From assembly GCA_024220505.1 (NCBI GenBank), contig JAKZZE010000025.1:372001-436000 (forward strand): 64,000 bases of DNA, written 5' to 3'. The number at the start of each line of letters is the position of its first letter. Positions within the stretch are counted from its first letter, which is position 1. The position numbers and the translations under genes were made by a program. The stretch comes from Rhizopus arrhizus (lineage: Eukaryota; Mucoromycota; Mucoromycetes; Mucorales; Rhizopodaceae). Of the stretch, positions 32,516 to 42,960 are shown piece after piece. The notes under the pieces were generated by a model that was given only the letters and a program-made list of their open reading frames with translations, was not told where the DNA came from and did no database searches.

Positions 32516-33133
32516 ATAAAAAGAATTGCATACAATTCCATTATAGAATATCTACAAATAAACAAAAAAATACCATAAGAAATATACAGATTATGAAATA
32601 AGTTTATTGAGATGTAGCAAAATCATAGTTGATGAATTAAAGCAGTGTATAATGTTCAGTTGTGATCATTGGTAAGTATAAGTACTGCTCTTGATGCAGT
32701 AGCAACCGTTTTGTTGCAGCTTTAGAAATTGTCTTGGTGGTGATGTTCATAGCTGGACAATTGTGTTGGTACCCATCATCGCTATCGAGATTTTAATAGG
32801 GAAGATAAAATATGAGACAAGTAACAGCAGGGTTATTACTTGTATCTCTGGACTTGCAAATGTAAAGCCTCATTCCATTGCATTCAAAAGTTCTGATACA
32901 AAAAAATACAATATTCACCCTTAAACCTTTTGGCCTCCTGCTTTGTTTTCACATCTTTTTTCAACCTCTTATTTCATTTCACTACAAAGCAAACACTCAT
33001 TTTCTTTTTAAAAAATAAAAAAAGAAATTGATATTATCTGTCATATAAACTTTACGATTTATTCAAAATTGAATTGTCTATGTAGTAATAACTTTCATAG
33101 GGAAGTATGAGCCTATTAATTAATTTAAGTAAA
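32516..33133. other. Intergenic between convergent PPN1 and complex I genes
   Basis: Two convergent 3' ends. No open frame or RNA structure was noticed. Confidence 0.5.
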
Positions 33134-33777
33134 TCAGTTTGTTACAATAAATCTAATCTTGTCTTTACCGTCATTGGGAGGAACAAAGTCTTCAGAGATC
33201 TTCCATTTAGGCTTGAGACCAAAGTTAGAAGTAGGAGGAAGCTTGTTGACAGAATAAAGTTGACGGGAGTTCAACACTTCAACAAGGGGTTTAGTTTCAG
33301 TGGTGGTGGCTACATCACTTGCTAATTCTGGGGTAAGACTACACAAAGCAAACATGAATACGGATCGTTCCTTTGTTTTTTTTCTTTTTTTTAATTACCT
33401 AGGCTTGACGGAAGCACCTTCAAGAAGACCAGCAACCTCCTTTTGAGTGTATACAGCTAAACGAGGATAGTTTCTGCGAGTGTCACGCTGGAAATAATAG
33501 TTGTTGCTAATGTTGGAAGCTTCTGACTTGGGATAAACATATTTTTCAGGTCGAGAACTATTATGATGAAGTTTTTAGTTGGGAAATTAAATGAAAGAAA
33601 AAAGACTTTACGCAACAGCAGGTGTACGGAATTTGCCGACAACAGGCATACCGTCTGTTGATAAAGGATTCTAATTTTTTTAAAGTTGTGAATTATTTTT
33701 GTACATTGTACATTTTTGAAACTTACAACAGAAAAATATTTCTTAACCCAAGACCAAGTCTTAGAATTCCACGACAT
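33134..33777 (-). CDS. Mitochondrial complex I accessory subunit (fungal 21-kDa class, NUZM/nuo-21.3-like)
   Basis: Four exons, 33727-33777, 33612-33670, 33399-33557 and 33134-33335, give 156 residues in frame. The protein has a short N-terminal segment (W-S-W-V-K-K-Y-F), then G-M-P-V-V-G-K-F-R-T-P and the block Y-F-Q-R-D-T-R-R-N-Y-P-R-L-A-V-Y-T-Q, with Q-K-E-V-A-G-L-L immediately after. The R-D-x-R-R-N-Y-P-x-L block is characteristic of a fungal NADH:ubiquinone oxidoreductase accessory subunit of about 21 kDa. It should sit in the mitochondrial complex I membrane region, without redox cofactors. The family assignment rests on that block, from memory of the fungal proteins; the precise subunit name is less sure. 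Confidence 0.65.
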
Positions 33778-33979
33778 AATGTAACGAAAAGTTTCTATAG
33801 AAATTATATAAAATTCAGAAACACAATCATGAAATGGTTGTTGTATTAATTCACCTTTAAAGTGTGATAAAAAAATTGTAACATCTCAGGCTGGTAGTTT
33901 TTTTTTTTGAGCCTGAAATTCGGGATATAAACATAAAGATGATGTCACGAATTTCTACAGTTAAAGAGACTAGGTTGGG

Positions 33980-34156
33980 CCAATGAAAAAAATTTGGTCA
34001 ATTTAAGATTGAATTGGGATACGGTTGCCAAAATGGGACACAGATGGGAAAAAGTGGGACAAAGGAGAGACAGAATGTTAGTTTTTTTTGGACGAATAAT
34101 AATTGATTTTAAAATGTTTAACTCACCTTTTTTTGGAAAAAGCGAAAATGGAAATC
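33980..34156. repeat. Left inverted repeat of Fanzor element
   Basis: Pairs with 41365-41494 (outer 120 bases) and 37357-37424 (inner 68 bases). It carries three TGGGA(C/T)A units against four or five on the right, a one-iteron deletion. Further in, 34157-34247 diverges but ends in a mariner-like terminus (CTGTACAGTGTAAG on the minus strand). Confidence 0.85.
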
Positions 34157-34296
34157 AGACACAGGAGTTTTGTAGATTGAAGGTGGTTAGTACATTATCC
34201 GTAAGCTTAAGAAAAAAAAAACTTGTCCAACTTACACTGTACAGAAGTATGAGAGAGTCATATCAATCACACGGAAAGCTGGCCACTGGGATCTAA

Positions 34297-36984
34297 CTAA
34301 CGCACAAAGGCATCGAGACGCTGATTTTTGTTTTTTGCAGCAAATAAAAATATATCCAGTATGTTATGAGCAGCCATGATGTCACGATTCCATATGATAT
34401 TGCAATTGTTTTGCTTACACTTCAATACCGTATGTACTCTTCGTTTTGATTTGGCGGTTACAACATTGTCTACGTTTCTAGTCTTGCATTTGTTGCAGAT
34501 TTGGCTTGTTAAGTATTCATCCACCATGCAAATATCAAGCTGCTTTCCACAATATTTTTTCAAAGCCTTCTTAATCATCCGTATAGGAGCAGATTTATTT
34601 CCACGGAGGCTGGAACCAAACATACCATCACCAAAAGCAATGATGGTTTTCTTGGATCTTTTTTCGTGATCAATGGGAGCAGAAGGATAGTATCTATTCT
34701 CTTTCTTGGTAGATGTTCTTACGCCTGTAGTTGCTTTTTCATCGTATTTGACACTACCGTGAATGAAGCGCTTACAGATCTCATGAACACCTTTTTGTTT
34801 TCTCATGTAGCATTTGAACTTCAGCTTTGACGACCTACACAGATTTTTGCATGTTGCTCAAGTAAACAAGTGAAAAAAAATCATGTTTTTATTTATCAAG
34901 ATTTTTCATTGTAGTAACTTGTAATATCGTCATATAAACTTAGTCTTTCTTTGCAAGCTTTTAAAAATTCTGTCATATTGGATGTCTTCAACGAGCTTAA
35001 ATTAGAAATTTTCAAAAACTGAGCCTTGTGTTGTTCTTGATGCTTTTTTCGTATAGAATTCGCATCATTATAGCCACACAGATGATAGTACTCATCCAAG
35101 CTTGTAGTCCTTTGCCTTCCGGATGTATCGACGGCAGTTACAAGTGTGGCAACACCAGGATCTACTCCCCAAATTTCACAGCCATTTTCAATATCTTCGA
35201 GGAAGTCCTCAGGCTGTTTTCCCAGTAGAGTATCTATTTGTTTTTTCTTCCTCACTCTAGAAAAAAGGAAAGAAATCGAATACCCATCGGTATATATAAC
35301 GTTTCTATGTATAACTTGATTAAATTAAGGCTCTTATTTTTCAATTCAATTAAGCTAACTTACTGAAACTGTTTTTTCCCCTCTGAAAGGCTTTTTCGAG
35401 TTCGAAATCCCATTTTGGAAAAGTTAAAAAGCCTATAGTAGAAGTCTGAAAGAGCCGATTTATCTTTAACACCTTTTGGGATATTTTCAATACCAGATTG
35501 CTTCAACAGTCGCCAGAAAGCTTGGGCATCTATTTGTATTGACTTCATAGCAAATGAGTATACAGGCAAGATGGAAAAAAAGCGATAGCCTCGCCGATCC
35601 GTGTATTTAGCAGGCGTGAATGTTCCATCTTCAATTCTAGACTGGATACTTGTAATAAACTTCAAAAGAGCAGGTAAATGGGGCTCAAGCTTCTCTAATT
35701 TTTTCCCAAGCACTAGTGGTATTTTTGAATTAATGCTTTGCAGTACTTGTTCCTGTAAAGACTTGAAGCTTCGTCTATTGAGTATTGAAGTAAACGTGAG
35801 TTCTTTTAACTTCCTATAAATGTAGGACTTGGAGGCAAAGGTGGCTGGTTTTTCTTCCATAATATACACCTTCTCATTTATCTTTTGCTGAAGATAGAAA
35901 AACCATTTGAAGAATTCATGAGGTTTGGAGTACAGGTCTTCCGCATCGCAGTTCATTGTCTGATATCGACTCCATAATGCATTCATCTTCTCTATGGTTT
36001 CTTCTAAACATTGATTTCTTTCTAAAGATGAGGGCCATATTATTTGCTGTTTCTGCTTTAATGTATAAACATAGTGAGAAAGTGCTTTTCTTTGGGCAAC
36101 TGATAATCCTTTGCAATAGAAGGGAGAAGACATATCTGAAAAAGCTTCCAGAAAAAAGCGGGTTGTTCTCCTTTCATGGTTTTCACATACATGGTTGCGT
36201 ATGAGTACATCGTATTGTTTACACATAATAGACAAAACAGACGAATATCCAATACTCTTGAGGGATTGCAGTATTGTTTCATTGACTTGGCATTCGTTGC
36301 AAAATTCAACAAAGTAATCTTGACAGTATTTAGGGACTTTTTTGCCATTGCCAGTTACAACAGTGAAAATAGAATAGACAAGGGTATGATCAATAATTGG
36401 TACTTGTTCCCCCTTATTTAAAAGCTTCAAAAAAATATAGTTCATAAATAGTGAGCCTACGTGGATCGCTTTAGTTGTGTAGGCCACTACTGAAGCAATC
36501 TTTTCATAAACTCTTGTGTCCGTACATATATTTTTTAAGGAGGATTTGATTGCAAAAGTTTCCTTTTTCTCATCAGGATTGCGAGATGGCTCCTTTTGCT
36601 TCTTTTTTGGGCAAAGGTTGGATGATGATCTTGAGTGAGTATTCAACCCGCAAGAAGGACATGTCTTTTCTGTATTGCTTTTTGTTTTCATTCTAAAGTC
36701 CTGCAAAGCAAGTTGTTTATCTATTTTCTTCTGTATTTTTTTGGAGGTAGGAGGAAGAGCACTAGGAGCCTGTGAAGTAGAAGCTTGTGAAGTAGAAGCT
36801 TGTGAACCAGAAGCAACTGAAGTGGTCAGAGCAGATGTAACTGATATATTATCAGAATTGACTTCTTGAAAAAAAAAGTAAGGAACACGATACCTCGCAA
36901 TGTGTTATTTTGGTACTTACTCTTTAAAATCTTTCTTTTTGTTGACGAGCTCTTCGCAGGATCATCTTTATATCTTCGCTTCAT
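34297..36984 (-). CDS. Fanzor (eukaryotic TnpB-like RNA-guided nuclease)
   Basis: Exons 36921-36984, 35364-36864, 34919-35256 and 34297-34856 give an uninterrupted 820-residue protein. It starts with a basic segment (M-K-R-R-Y-K-D-D) and a repetitive A-S-T-S-Q region, then a small zinc site (C-P-S-C-G-L-N-T-H). A long helical recognition region follows. The C terminus is a split RuvC: G-V-D-P-G with Asp554, a Glu748 in V-D-E-Y-L-T-S placed just before a four-Cys ribbon (C755, C758, C781, C786), and Asp793 in W-N-R-D-I-M-A-A-H-N-I. The E-Y-x-T-S-x-x-C-x-x-C arrangement is the relocated RuvC-II Glu typical of Fanzor proteins. It should cut DNA guided by an RNA encoded near its 3' end. Nothing visible inactivates it. 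The gene is the only one of the TIR element besides the DIRS genes. Confidence 0.9.
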
Positions 36985-37356
36985 TATCTATTATAAGCTT
37001 CAGAAAGAAAATAAATGTTTATAGATTTATTCAAGTTCTGTTACTTTCTATTGAAATCCTTAATGACCAATGAAAATTTATTGATTAATTGCTTTGGAGC
37101 ATCTCAAAACTATAGCTTGTGGCGATCCAGCGTAATTACTAGTCATATGCTTTTCTTGACTATTTAATTAATAGACTGGCAGATAATGTAATTGGCTATA
37201 CGGCTTATGTAATGTTATAAGATAATAAGCATTTTGCATAAAATTTATTCTACCTCATATTTTGTAATATACACAGTGGGGGCTAAGTAAATCTGTCCAT
37301 TTTGAAGATGAATATTCATAACTTAAGCAATGGTTTCAGAAATTACTGCTTTGTCC

Positions 37357-37424
37357 GATTTCCATTTTCGCTTTTTCCAAAAAAAGGTGAGTTAAACATT
37401 TTAAAATCAATTGTTATTTGTCCA
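37357..37424. repeat. Right inverted repeat of Fanzor element, inner part
   Basis: Reverse complement of 34090-34156 with few changes (GATTTCCATTTTCGCTTTTT and onward). It is cut at 37424 by the DIRS; the outer part resumes at 41365. Just inside, 37273 begins CACAGTGGGGGCTAAG, a mariner-like terminus pointing outwards. Confidence 0.85.
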
Positions 37425-37521
37425 AATTCACGGTCGAACAAGTCTCCCGAGAATTGTTTGAGACCCTATCTCCAACTTGGACTATCATGCCCCAGCGGCG
37501 ATTCCGTCGACCTTGCAACGC

Positions 37522-38106
37522 ATGAACAAAGGTCAAAAGAATGAAGATCAGTCTTTAAAACAGTTTCAATACTTAGTCTCGGCGATACTTCGCCCACTAG
37601 ATATCTTAGCTCATGAGTTAGCCACCAATGAAGCTAACAATCAACATCTTGAAAAGTACATGCTCATGCTACGAGACGTACGCAAACTTGTTCTAAACGT
37701 TTCCTCTTCTTTAAATAACGCACGTAATAATGTTGCTATGCGGGCATTCAATCCTGCTTATTCTATCAAAAGAGATGACGGCTCTTGCACTTTACCACTT
37801 TCTGAATTCCAATCAGCTCTTACCCAACAAACCACGGAGAGAAAGAATCTACGTGAGGCTACCTATCGTAGACGTAATTATCGCCCTTCTAGTGCTTCTA
37901 TTGGCAGCGATAATCCGTTTTTTCGATCGGGTCCGTCCTCTCAGCAGGGCGGTTACTCCTTCAACAACAACAACAACGGCTTCAACAACTCAGGCAACAA
38001 CAGTTCAACTTCCAACTACAACAACAACAGCAGCATCAACAACAATCACAACAAAAAATCCAACAATCCTTTTCGACAACAACCTCAACCAAACCAAAGA
38101 CAATAA
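37522..38106 (+). CDS. DIRS-B gag-like protein
   Basis: About 194 residues from the first in-frame ATG; the frame is open upstream to 37477. A helical part (I-L-R-P-L-D-I-L-A-H-E-L) is followed by Arg-rich (Y-R-R-R-N-Y-R-P) and strongly Asn/Ser/Gln-rich sequence ending Q-P-N-Q-R-Q. It occupies the gag position and has a low-complexity basic tail like DIRS-A gag. It is shorter than the DIRS-A protein and not recognisably similar to it over the N-terminal part. Confidence 0.65.
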   Translation: MNKGQKNEDQSLKQFQYLVSAILRPLDILAHELATNEANNQHLEKYMLMLRDVRKLVLNVSSSLNNARNNVAMRAFNPAYSIKRDDGSCTLPLSEFQSALTQQTTERKNLREATYRRRNYRPSSASIGSDNPFFRSGPSSQQGGYSFNNNNNGFNNSGNNSSTSNYNNNSSINNNHNKKSNNPFRQQPQPNQRQ

Positions 38107-38114
38107 ACTCTTCC

Positions 38115-40013
38115 GTGGTAGGGGGCCGTCTACAATGGTTCGCTTCCGAATGGCAGCAGATTTCCAACAGCAACTTCGTCAACACCACCATTGCTCAAGG
38201 TTACCGAATTCCATTCGTTCAAACCCCCCCTACCACAACTACACCTCACCCCATCATCTCGTTCTCCAAGGATCAAACATGTCATCTGGATCAAGCAATT
38301 CAAGACTTACTGAAGAAGAACGCGATCGAAGAGGTCTCTTCCACGCAAGCGAATCAAGTCCCCGGTTTCTACAGCTCGATGTTCGTCATCCCCAAGAAGA
38401 ACGGAGGGATCCGACCGGTTTTCAACTTACGCAAGCTCAACGAGTATATGGACCCGCCCCACTTCAAGATGGAAACAATCAGGGAAGTAGCGCATCTTAT
38501 TACATACAAAGATTATTTGGTATCGATCGACTTAACAGACGCTTTTCTTCATATAGCTATCCATCCAGAGTCTCGAAAGTACCTCAGGTTTTGTTGGAAG
38601 TCAAAGATCTACCAATGGTGTACCACACCCTTTGGTCTCTGCTCGATTCCGTTTGTATTCACCAAAGTTTGTCGCCCCATTCCCGACTGGGCTCGCTCAA
38701 AATAGATCAAACTTTCGGCATACTTAGACGATTGGTTACTGATAGCACTTACCAAGGAAATCGCTTTGCAGCAGACACAACTGGTTCTCAACAAATTGCG
38801 CCAATTGGGCTGGATGATCAACGAAGCAAAATCAATCTTGGTTCCGACTCAGCGATTGGAACACCTCGGTTTCGTATTGGACACAACTACTATGAAGGCG
38901 GAACTCTCGAAGAAAAAGGTTCGAGACTTGAAGAAATCAATTTTACAAGTACTACGACATCCTTTGAAACAGACTCCCAGATTGATACACAGTTTAACGA
39001 TGCGTCTACAGTCGTCACTGTTTGCGATTCTTCCGGCTCGTTTGTACACAAGACGCCTACTCAACTTCAAAAATCTGGCAGTGAAATCTCGTTCGGACTG
39101 GGACACGCCTCAACCACTCGACAAAGAATCAATCCAAGAGCTGACATGGTGGTACACCAACTTGGAGAAATGGAACGGACGGTCATTTATCCCCACTTGT
39201 CCACAGGAAACAATATTTGTCGACGCGAGCGACACGGGCTGGGGATGCTCGTGGAACAAGCAGACCACTCATGGTTACTGGACTCCAACGGAAGCGAGTC
39301 AATCAATCAATTGGCGAGAACTGAAGGCAGCTTGGTTGGCGATGCAAGCATTCCCGTCTCTGAAGAACACCACCATATTGATCAGAACCGACAATATCAC
39401 CAGTTTAGCGTATATCAACAAACAGGGCGGCACTCGCTCCCTGCCTCTCCTCAACTTAGCGATCGAAGTGTGGAATTGGTGCCTAGAACGCAATATAATC
39501 ATACAAGCCCAACACATTCAAGGGATTCATAACAGGGTTGCCGACTTCGAGTCTCGTCGTCAGTTCCAGAAGAACCAATGGCAAATTCTCCCCTCGGTGT
39601 TTGCAGCTCTCCAACGACTTTGGGGTCCGTTCGACGTAGATCTGTTTGCGGACCGTACGACCTTCCTCCTTCCAAAATACGTGTCTTGGCTTCCAGATCC
39701 GGGAGCGTGGCATGTCGACGCCTTTACTCTGAACTGGAGAACTCTGCAGAAACCTTTCATCAATCCTCCGTGGAACCTGATCTCTCGGGTACTAGCCAAG
39801 ATTCTCCGGGACCAAGTCTCTCAAGCAGTACTGGTGGTGCCGTATTGGACAAGTGCTATGTGGTTTCCTCTCCTTTGCTCCATGGCCAAAGCTCCTCCTC
39901 TTTTTCTGCACCATTCCCAAGTCCAATCAACAACGGTCAACAATGGCCATCCTCTTGGAACGAATCCGCATTGGAGGCTGTCCGTGTGGAGTGTCTCCGG
40001 TCTAAATTTGTAA
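38115..40013 (+). pseudogene. DIRS-B reverse transcriptase / RNase H / methyltransferase, one nonsense codon
   Basis: Open in one frame except for TAG at 38703-38705. Before the stop: I-R-P-V-F-N-L-R-K-L-N, S-I-D-L-T-D-A-F-L-H and the P-F-G-L-C-S-I-P-F-V-F-T-K box. After it the catalytic A-Y-L-D-D-W-L-L lies about 6 codons on. RNase H shows F-V-D-A-S-D-T-G-W-G and R-T-D-N-I-T-S. The methyltransferase-like end has D-L-F-A-D-R and I-N-P-P-W. There is no ATG at the start (the frame opens after the gag stop at a GTG), suggesting recoding or a lost start. The single stop looks recent. Confidence 0.85.
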
Positions 40014-41071
40014 ACAAAGGCCTTTCAGAATCTGCCATCCAATCCCTCATGCTGAAATACATTACCAAGTCGGCTACATCTAAGAATTATTTAAAATATC
40101 AGTATATGTTCATTGAATGGTGTTCTCAACAACATATTACTGTCTCTACCTTTACTTCAGCTCATCTTATCAATTTTCTTTCACACGTCAAAGAGCTATA
40201 TCATTGGCGACCCTCAACATTAAAGTTAGTCCGATCTGCTATTACGCATCTGAACGCGCAACCGAATACTATTTCCAAGTGCAACTTGATCAATGGCTTT
40301 ATCTCATCGTTAGTCCAACAACAGGACCCAGTACGTATTCATCGTACAAAAATTAGCCTCCAGCCTGCAATTTGCTATGCCAAGTCTATCCCCTCTTCCA
40401 TCACCACTCCTTGGTCTGTGCTTCAATCAAAGCTGGCTTTCCTACTGGGTGTAACTACCTTTATGCGTCCTTCAGATCCTGCACGCATTTCATTAGAATC
40501 TTGCAAAATCTCTGGTTCTCACCTTTTTTTCCAGGTAGTTGCTCCCAAAGAAACTCGCCAACGACGTCGCATTATCAAGAATTACACAGTACGTTCTCAT
40601 ACTGATCCTGATCTGTGTCCGGTACGTCTCTTCCAAATCTTGCAAACACATCCTATTTGGCGTTCAGTCGCTGGTTGTTCCACGGCTTTGTTTTTCTCGG
40701 ACCGAGGTGCCCCCCTTTCCTCAGGAACACTTTCCAAGTGGTTACATCACCGCTTTATCAGCAAAGTCACGTCTGAACCCACTACTCTCCGTTCATTGGC
40801 TTCCTCTGCTGCTCTTGACGCTGGCATTTCAAAGGATGATATTATTGCACTCGGCAGTTGGAGCAATTCGCATGTATTTGACAATCATTACCGTCGTAAC
40901 CACATGCTTTCAGTCGATTTCACTTCCACGCTTCTGACTTCTCCTGCTGGTACAAACATTCCGACCTCTGGTTTAGATAGCTCATATGCAGAATTGCCTG
41001 TTGTTAGCAAGTCTGATGATGATGGTGATGATGATGATGATCTATATGGATGCTATGGACTCTCTGGATGA
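39578..41071 (+). CDS. DIRS-B tyrosine recombinase
   Basis: The first 130 codons overlap the RT gene. Recognisable recombinase begins near 39975 (E-C-L-R-S-K-F-V-N-K-G-L). Core-binding part: N-Y-L-K-Y-Q-Y-M-F-I-E-W-C. Catalytic part: Arg in T-F-M-R-P-S-D-P-A-R, T-L-R-S-L-A-S-S as the second Arg box (Thr in place of the common His), W in L-G-S-W-S-N-S-H and the Tyr in D-N-H-Y-R-R. It ends in an acidic tail (D-D-D-G-D-D-D-D-D). No stop interrupts it. The preceding stretch of the same frame (37730-39532) is also open but for one stop. Confidence 0.82.
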   Translation: MANSPLGVCSSPTTLGSVRRRSVCGPYDLPPSKIRVLASRSGSVACRRLYSELENSAETFHQSSVEPDLSGTSQDSPGPSLSSSTGGAVLDKCYVVSSPLLHGQSSSSFSAPFPSPINNGQQWPSSWNESALEAVRVECLRSKFVNKGLSESAIQSLMLKYITKSATSKNYLKYQYMFIEWCSQQHITVSTFTSAHLINFLSHVKELYHWRPSTLKLVRSAITHLNAQPNTISKCNLINGFISSLVQQQDPVRIHRTKISLQPAICYAKSIPSSITTPWSVLQSKLAFLLGVTTFMRPSDPARISLESCKISGSHLFFQVVAPKETRQRRRIIKNYTVRSHTDPDLCPVRLFQILQTHPIWRSVAGCSTALFFSDRGAPLSSGTLSKWLHHRFISKVTSEPTTLRSLASSAALDAGISKDDIIALGSWSNSHVFDNHYRRNHMLSVDFTSTLLTSPAGTNIPTSGLDSSYAELPVVSKSDDDGDDDDDLYGCYGLSG

Positions 41072-41100
41072 GCAACAGTAACCATCCTAATTTGTTTCCG

Positions 41101-41364
41101 ACGGTCTCAAACAATTCTCGGGAGACTTGTTCGACCGTGAATTGATATTTAGGCCTGAGGAAACAAATTAGGAAGGTTACTTCCCTCCCCTCTTTGGTTT
41201 TCTATTATTATTTCCATTTCCCACCCCTCACTTTCGTCGAGCTCAAAGATTATAGAAATATTATTTAGTTCAGTAAAACTTTATATCTTTTTCGCTGAAA
41301 ATTAATAAAAAGAAGATTCTAGCAACAGTAACCTTCCTAATTTGTTTCCTCAGGCCTAAATATC
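41101..41364 (+). repeat. DIRS-B internal complementary region and right terminus
   Basis: 41101-41143 is the reverse complement of the left end 37425-37465. 41144-41182 is the reverse complement of the right end 41327-41364. A further partial copy (AACAGTAACC...TTTGTTTCC) is at about 41075-41100. Between lies an untranslated stretch with AT-rich sequence and an AATAAA at about 41302. Confidence 0.85.
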
Positions 41365-41814
41365 AAAAAAAAAAAACTAACATTCTGTCTCTCCTTTGTC
41401 CCATTTTCCCATCTGTGTCCCATTTTCACATTGGTGTCCCATTTTGGCAACCGTGTCCCAATTCAATTTTAAATTGACCAAAATTTTTTTTTGGTTCAAA
41501 GACGTGTTAGAGAAAAAGCAATTATTATACAGTGCGACTGATAAATTTTGTCTATTCTGAAAAAAATAAATGGCGCTACCTGATGAATGCTTAGCTGTTT
41601 GCTAGAAAATAATTGTCGCTCTTAAAATTTTACTTTGTCTTTTTGGGTCAAATCAAGTTGGCATTACTGAGGGATTATTGTCGGCTATGATGTAAAAGCT
41701 TTATTTCTTTCCTTTCGCTCTAACAATTGAATAACATAACCAAAAATACATTTTTTTTATGAAGACGAACACAATAATGTTTACAATAAGGATAGAGAGA
41801 GAGTCTTCAACCCG

Positions 41815-42960
41815 ATGGAAAGTGTATTAACCGAAATCAGTGATCCAAACATAATACTTGAAACCATAACAAGCCAAAAGTCATATCTGAGCCTCAAACC
41901 AGCAGAGAAAGAAACTACTGCAAAAGATTCAACAAAAAAAGGCTACAGTAGTTGTCAAGAAAGCAGTGTCTACAAAGACTACAACGACCAAACCAGAGAG
42001 ATATTTATTGACCGAATGATCGAGGGTCCTACGGAAAGAGGAAAAGTGACTTTGCATGCAAAGGATCTTGGAATTAATCCTCGTACTGCTATGCGCTGGT
42101 GGAAACACTATCAAGAAACTGGGAAGATAGTTTACAAAAAGTTGCAAAGAAATCCTGATCGACCCAACTCACTGGCTACTGAGTATGAGCAGCGCATTCA
42201 ACAAATAGTAGAAAAAGACTCACAACTTTGTGCTGATGACATTATTGTTTCTCGGAAATCGCAGTTTGAGGACTTGAAGATTTCAAAGTCTCAAATGAAC
42301 CACCACTCGAGAAACAACATGCTCACTTCAATAAAGAAGCCAACCTTCGACCCTATGACAAGAAATTCTGACAATAACTTGCAAACGAGATACAAGTGGT
42401 TCATGAATTGGAAAGGCTCGGATCTGTGTTACACCAAGAACTGCGTTTTTATTGATAAGGCTGCATTGAAGACAGCCAAACAAAAAAAAAAAAAAAAAAA
42501 AAAAAAAAGAAAGCTTACAGGAGGCAAATAGCAAAGAGCAGGCGACCTTATTATTGAAGAGCCTACTATAGTGTACGCTGGTGTGGAGGAGAGTACTGTC
42601 ATCGAGAACAACAAGCCAGTAGCAAATGGTACAACTACTGCCCACTTTGCAAGATCTATAAGTGAGCTCCTTGATATCATGGACATGGACGAAAGTCTTA
42701 TGGGTAGTTATCTTGTAATAAACTACTGTACTATTCATAAGTCTCATCCAATGATAAGAAAAATTGCCAGTAGAGGTTATAGAGCAATATACTTACCTTC
42801 TTGTTCGCCAGAGCTCAACCCAATTGAGCAGTTTTAGGCTATAGTTAAAGGAAAGCTCAAACATCGTCGAATGAAAACTTATCGAGTCGAAGTGCTGATG
42901 CTTGTAATCAAATTCTTTATAGCTTCTCTAGTCAAATCATCCATTGTTGTAATAAAACAC
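41815..42960 (+). pseudogene. Broken mariner transposase
   Basis: The N-terminal HTH region is clear (D-L-G-I-N-P-R-T-A-M-R-W-W-K-H-Y). The first catalytic block survives as C-V-F-I-D-K-A-A-L-K. A run of about 28 A (42482-42509) interrupts the frame. The later block gives S-Y-L-V-I-N-Y-C-T-I-H-K-S with Asn where the second catalytic Asp is expected, and Y-L-P-S-C-S-P-E-L-N-P-I-E-Q-F ends in TAG (42836-42838), with further coding-like sequence after it. This copy cannot supply active transposase. Confidence 0.85.

Larger units (their letters stand above)
37425..41364 (+). mobile_element. DIRS-type retrotransposon (DIRS-B) nested in Fanzor right repeat
   Basis: 3.94 kb with the gag, RT-RNaseH-methyltransferase and tyrosine recombinase order on the plus strand. 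The ends are fixed by the internal complementary region at 41101-41182, which is the reverse complement of the left end (AATTCACGGTCG...) joined directly to the reverse complement of the right end (...GGCCTAAATATC). Removing it rejoins the Fanzor repeat, with no target duplication as expected for recombinase integration. One in-frame stop breaks the RT gene, so this copy is probably not autonomous. Confidence 0.9.
33980..41494. mobile_element. Fanzor-carrying TIR element with nested DIRS
   Basis: Inverted repeats flank a single Fanzor gene. The left repeat is 33980-34156. The right repeat is split by a 3.9-kb DIRS insertion into 37357-37424 and 41365-41494. Without the DIRS the element would be about 3.6 kb. 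The repeats hold several TGGGACA units and a shared block with AACTCACCTTTTTTTGG. Outer ends start CCAA/TTGG; no clear target duplication was found, so ends are good to a few bases only. TnpB-like Fanzor genes are known as passengers in several eukaryotic DNA transposon groups. No transposase is present, so movement would have to be in trans. Confidence 0.75.

Noticed and set aside
37730..39532. 600-codon open frame over DIRS-B gag and RT
   Set aside because: Ser/Arg-rich shadow of the RT gene without domain; the RT motifs lie in another frame.
42328..42747. Minus-strand ORF across the A tract in the mariner element
   Set aside because: Its poly-Phe run is the complement of the poly-A insertion; a shadow of the broken transposase.
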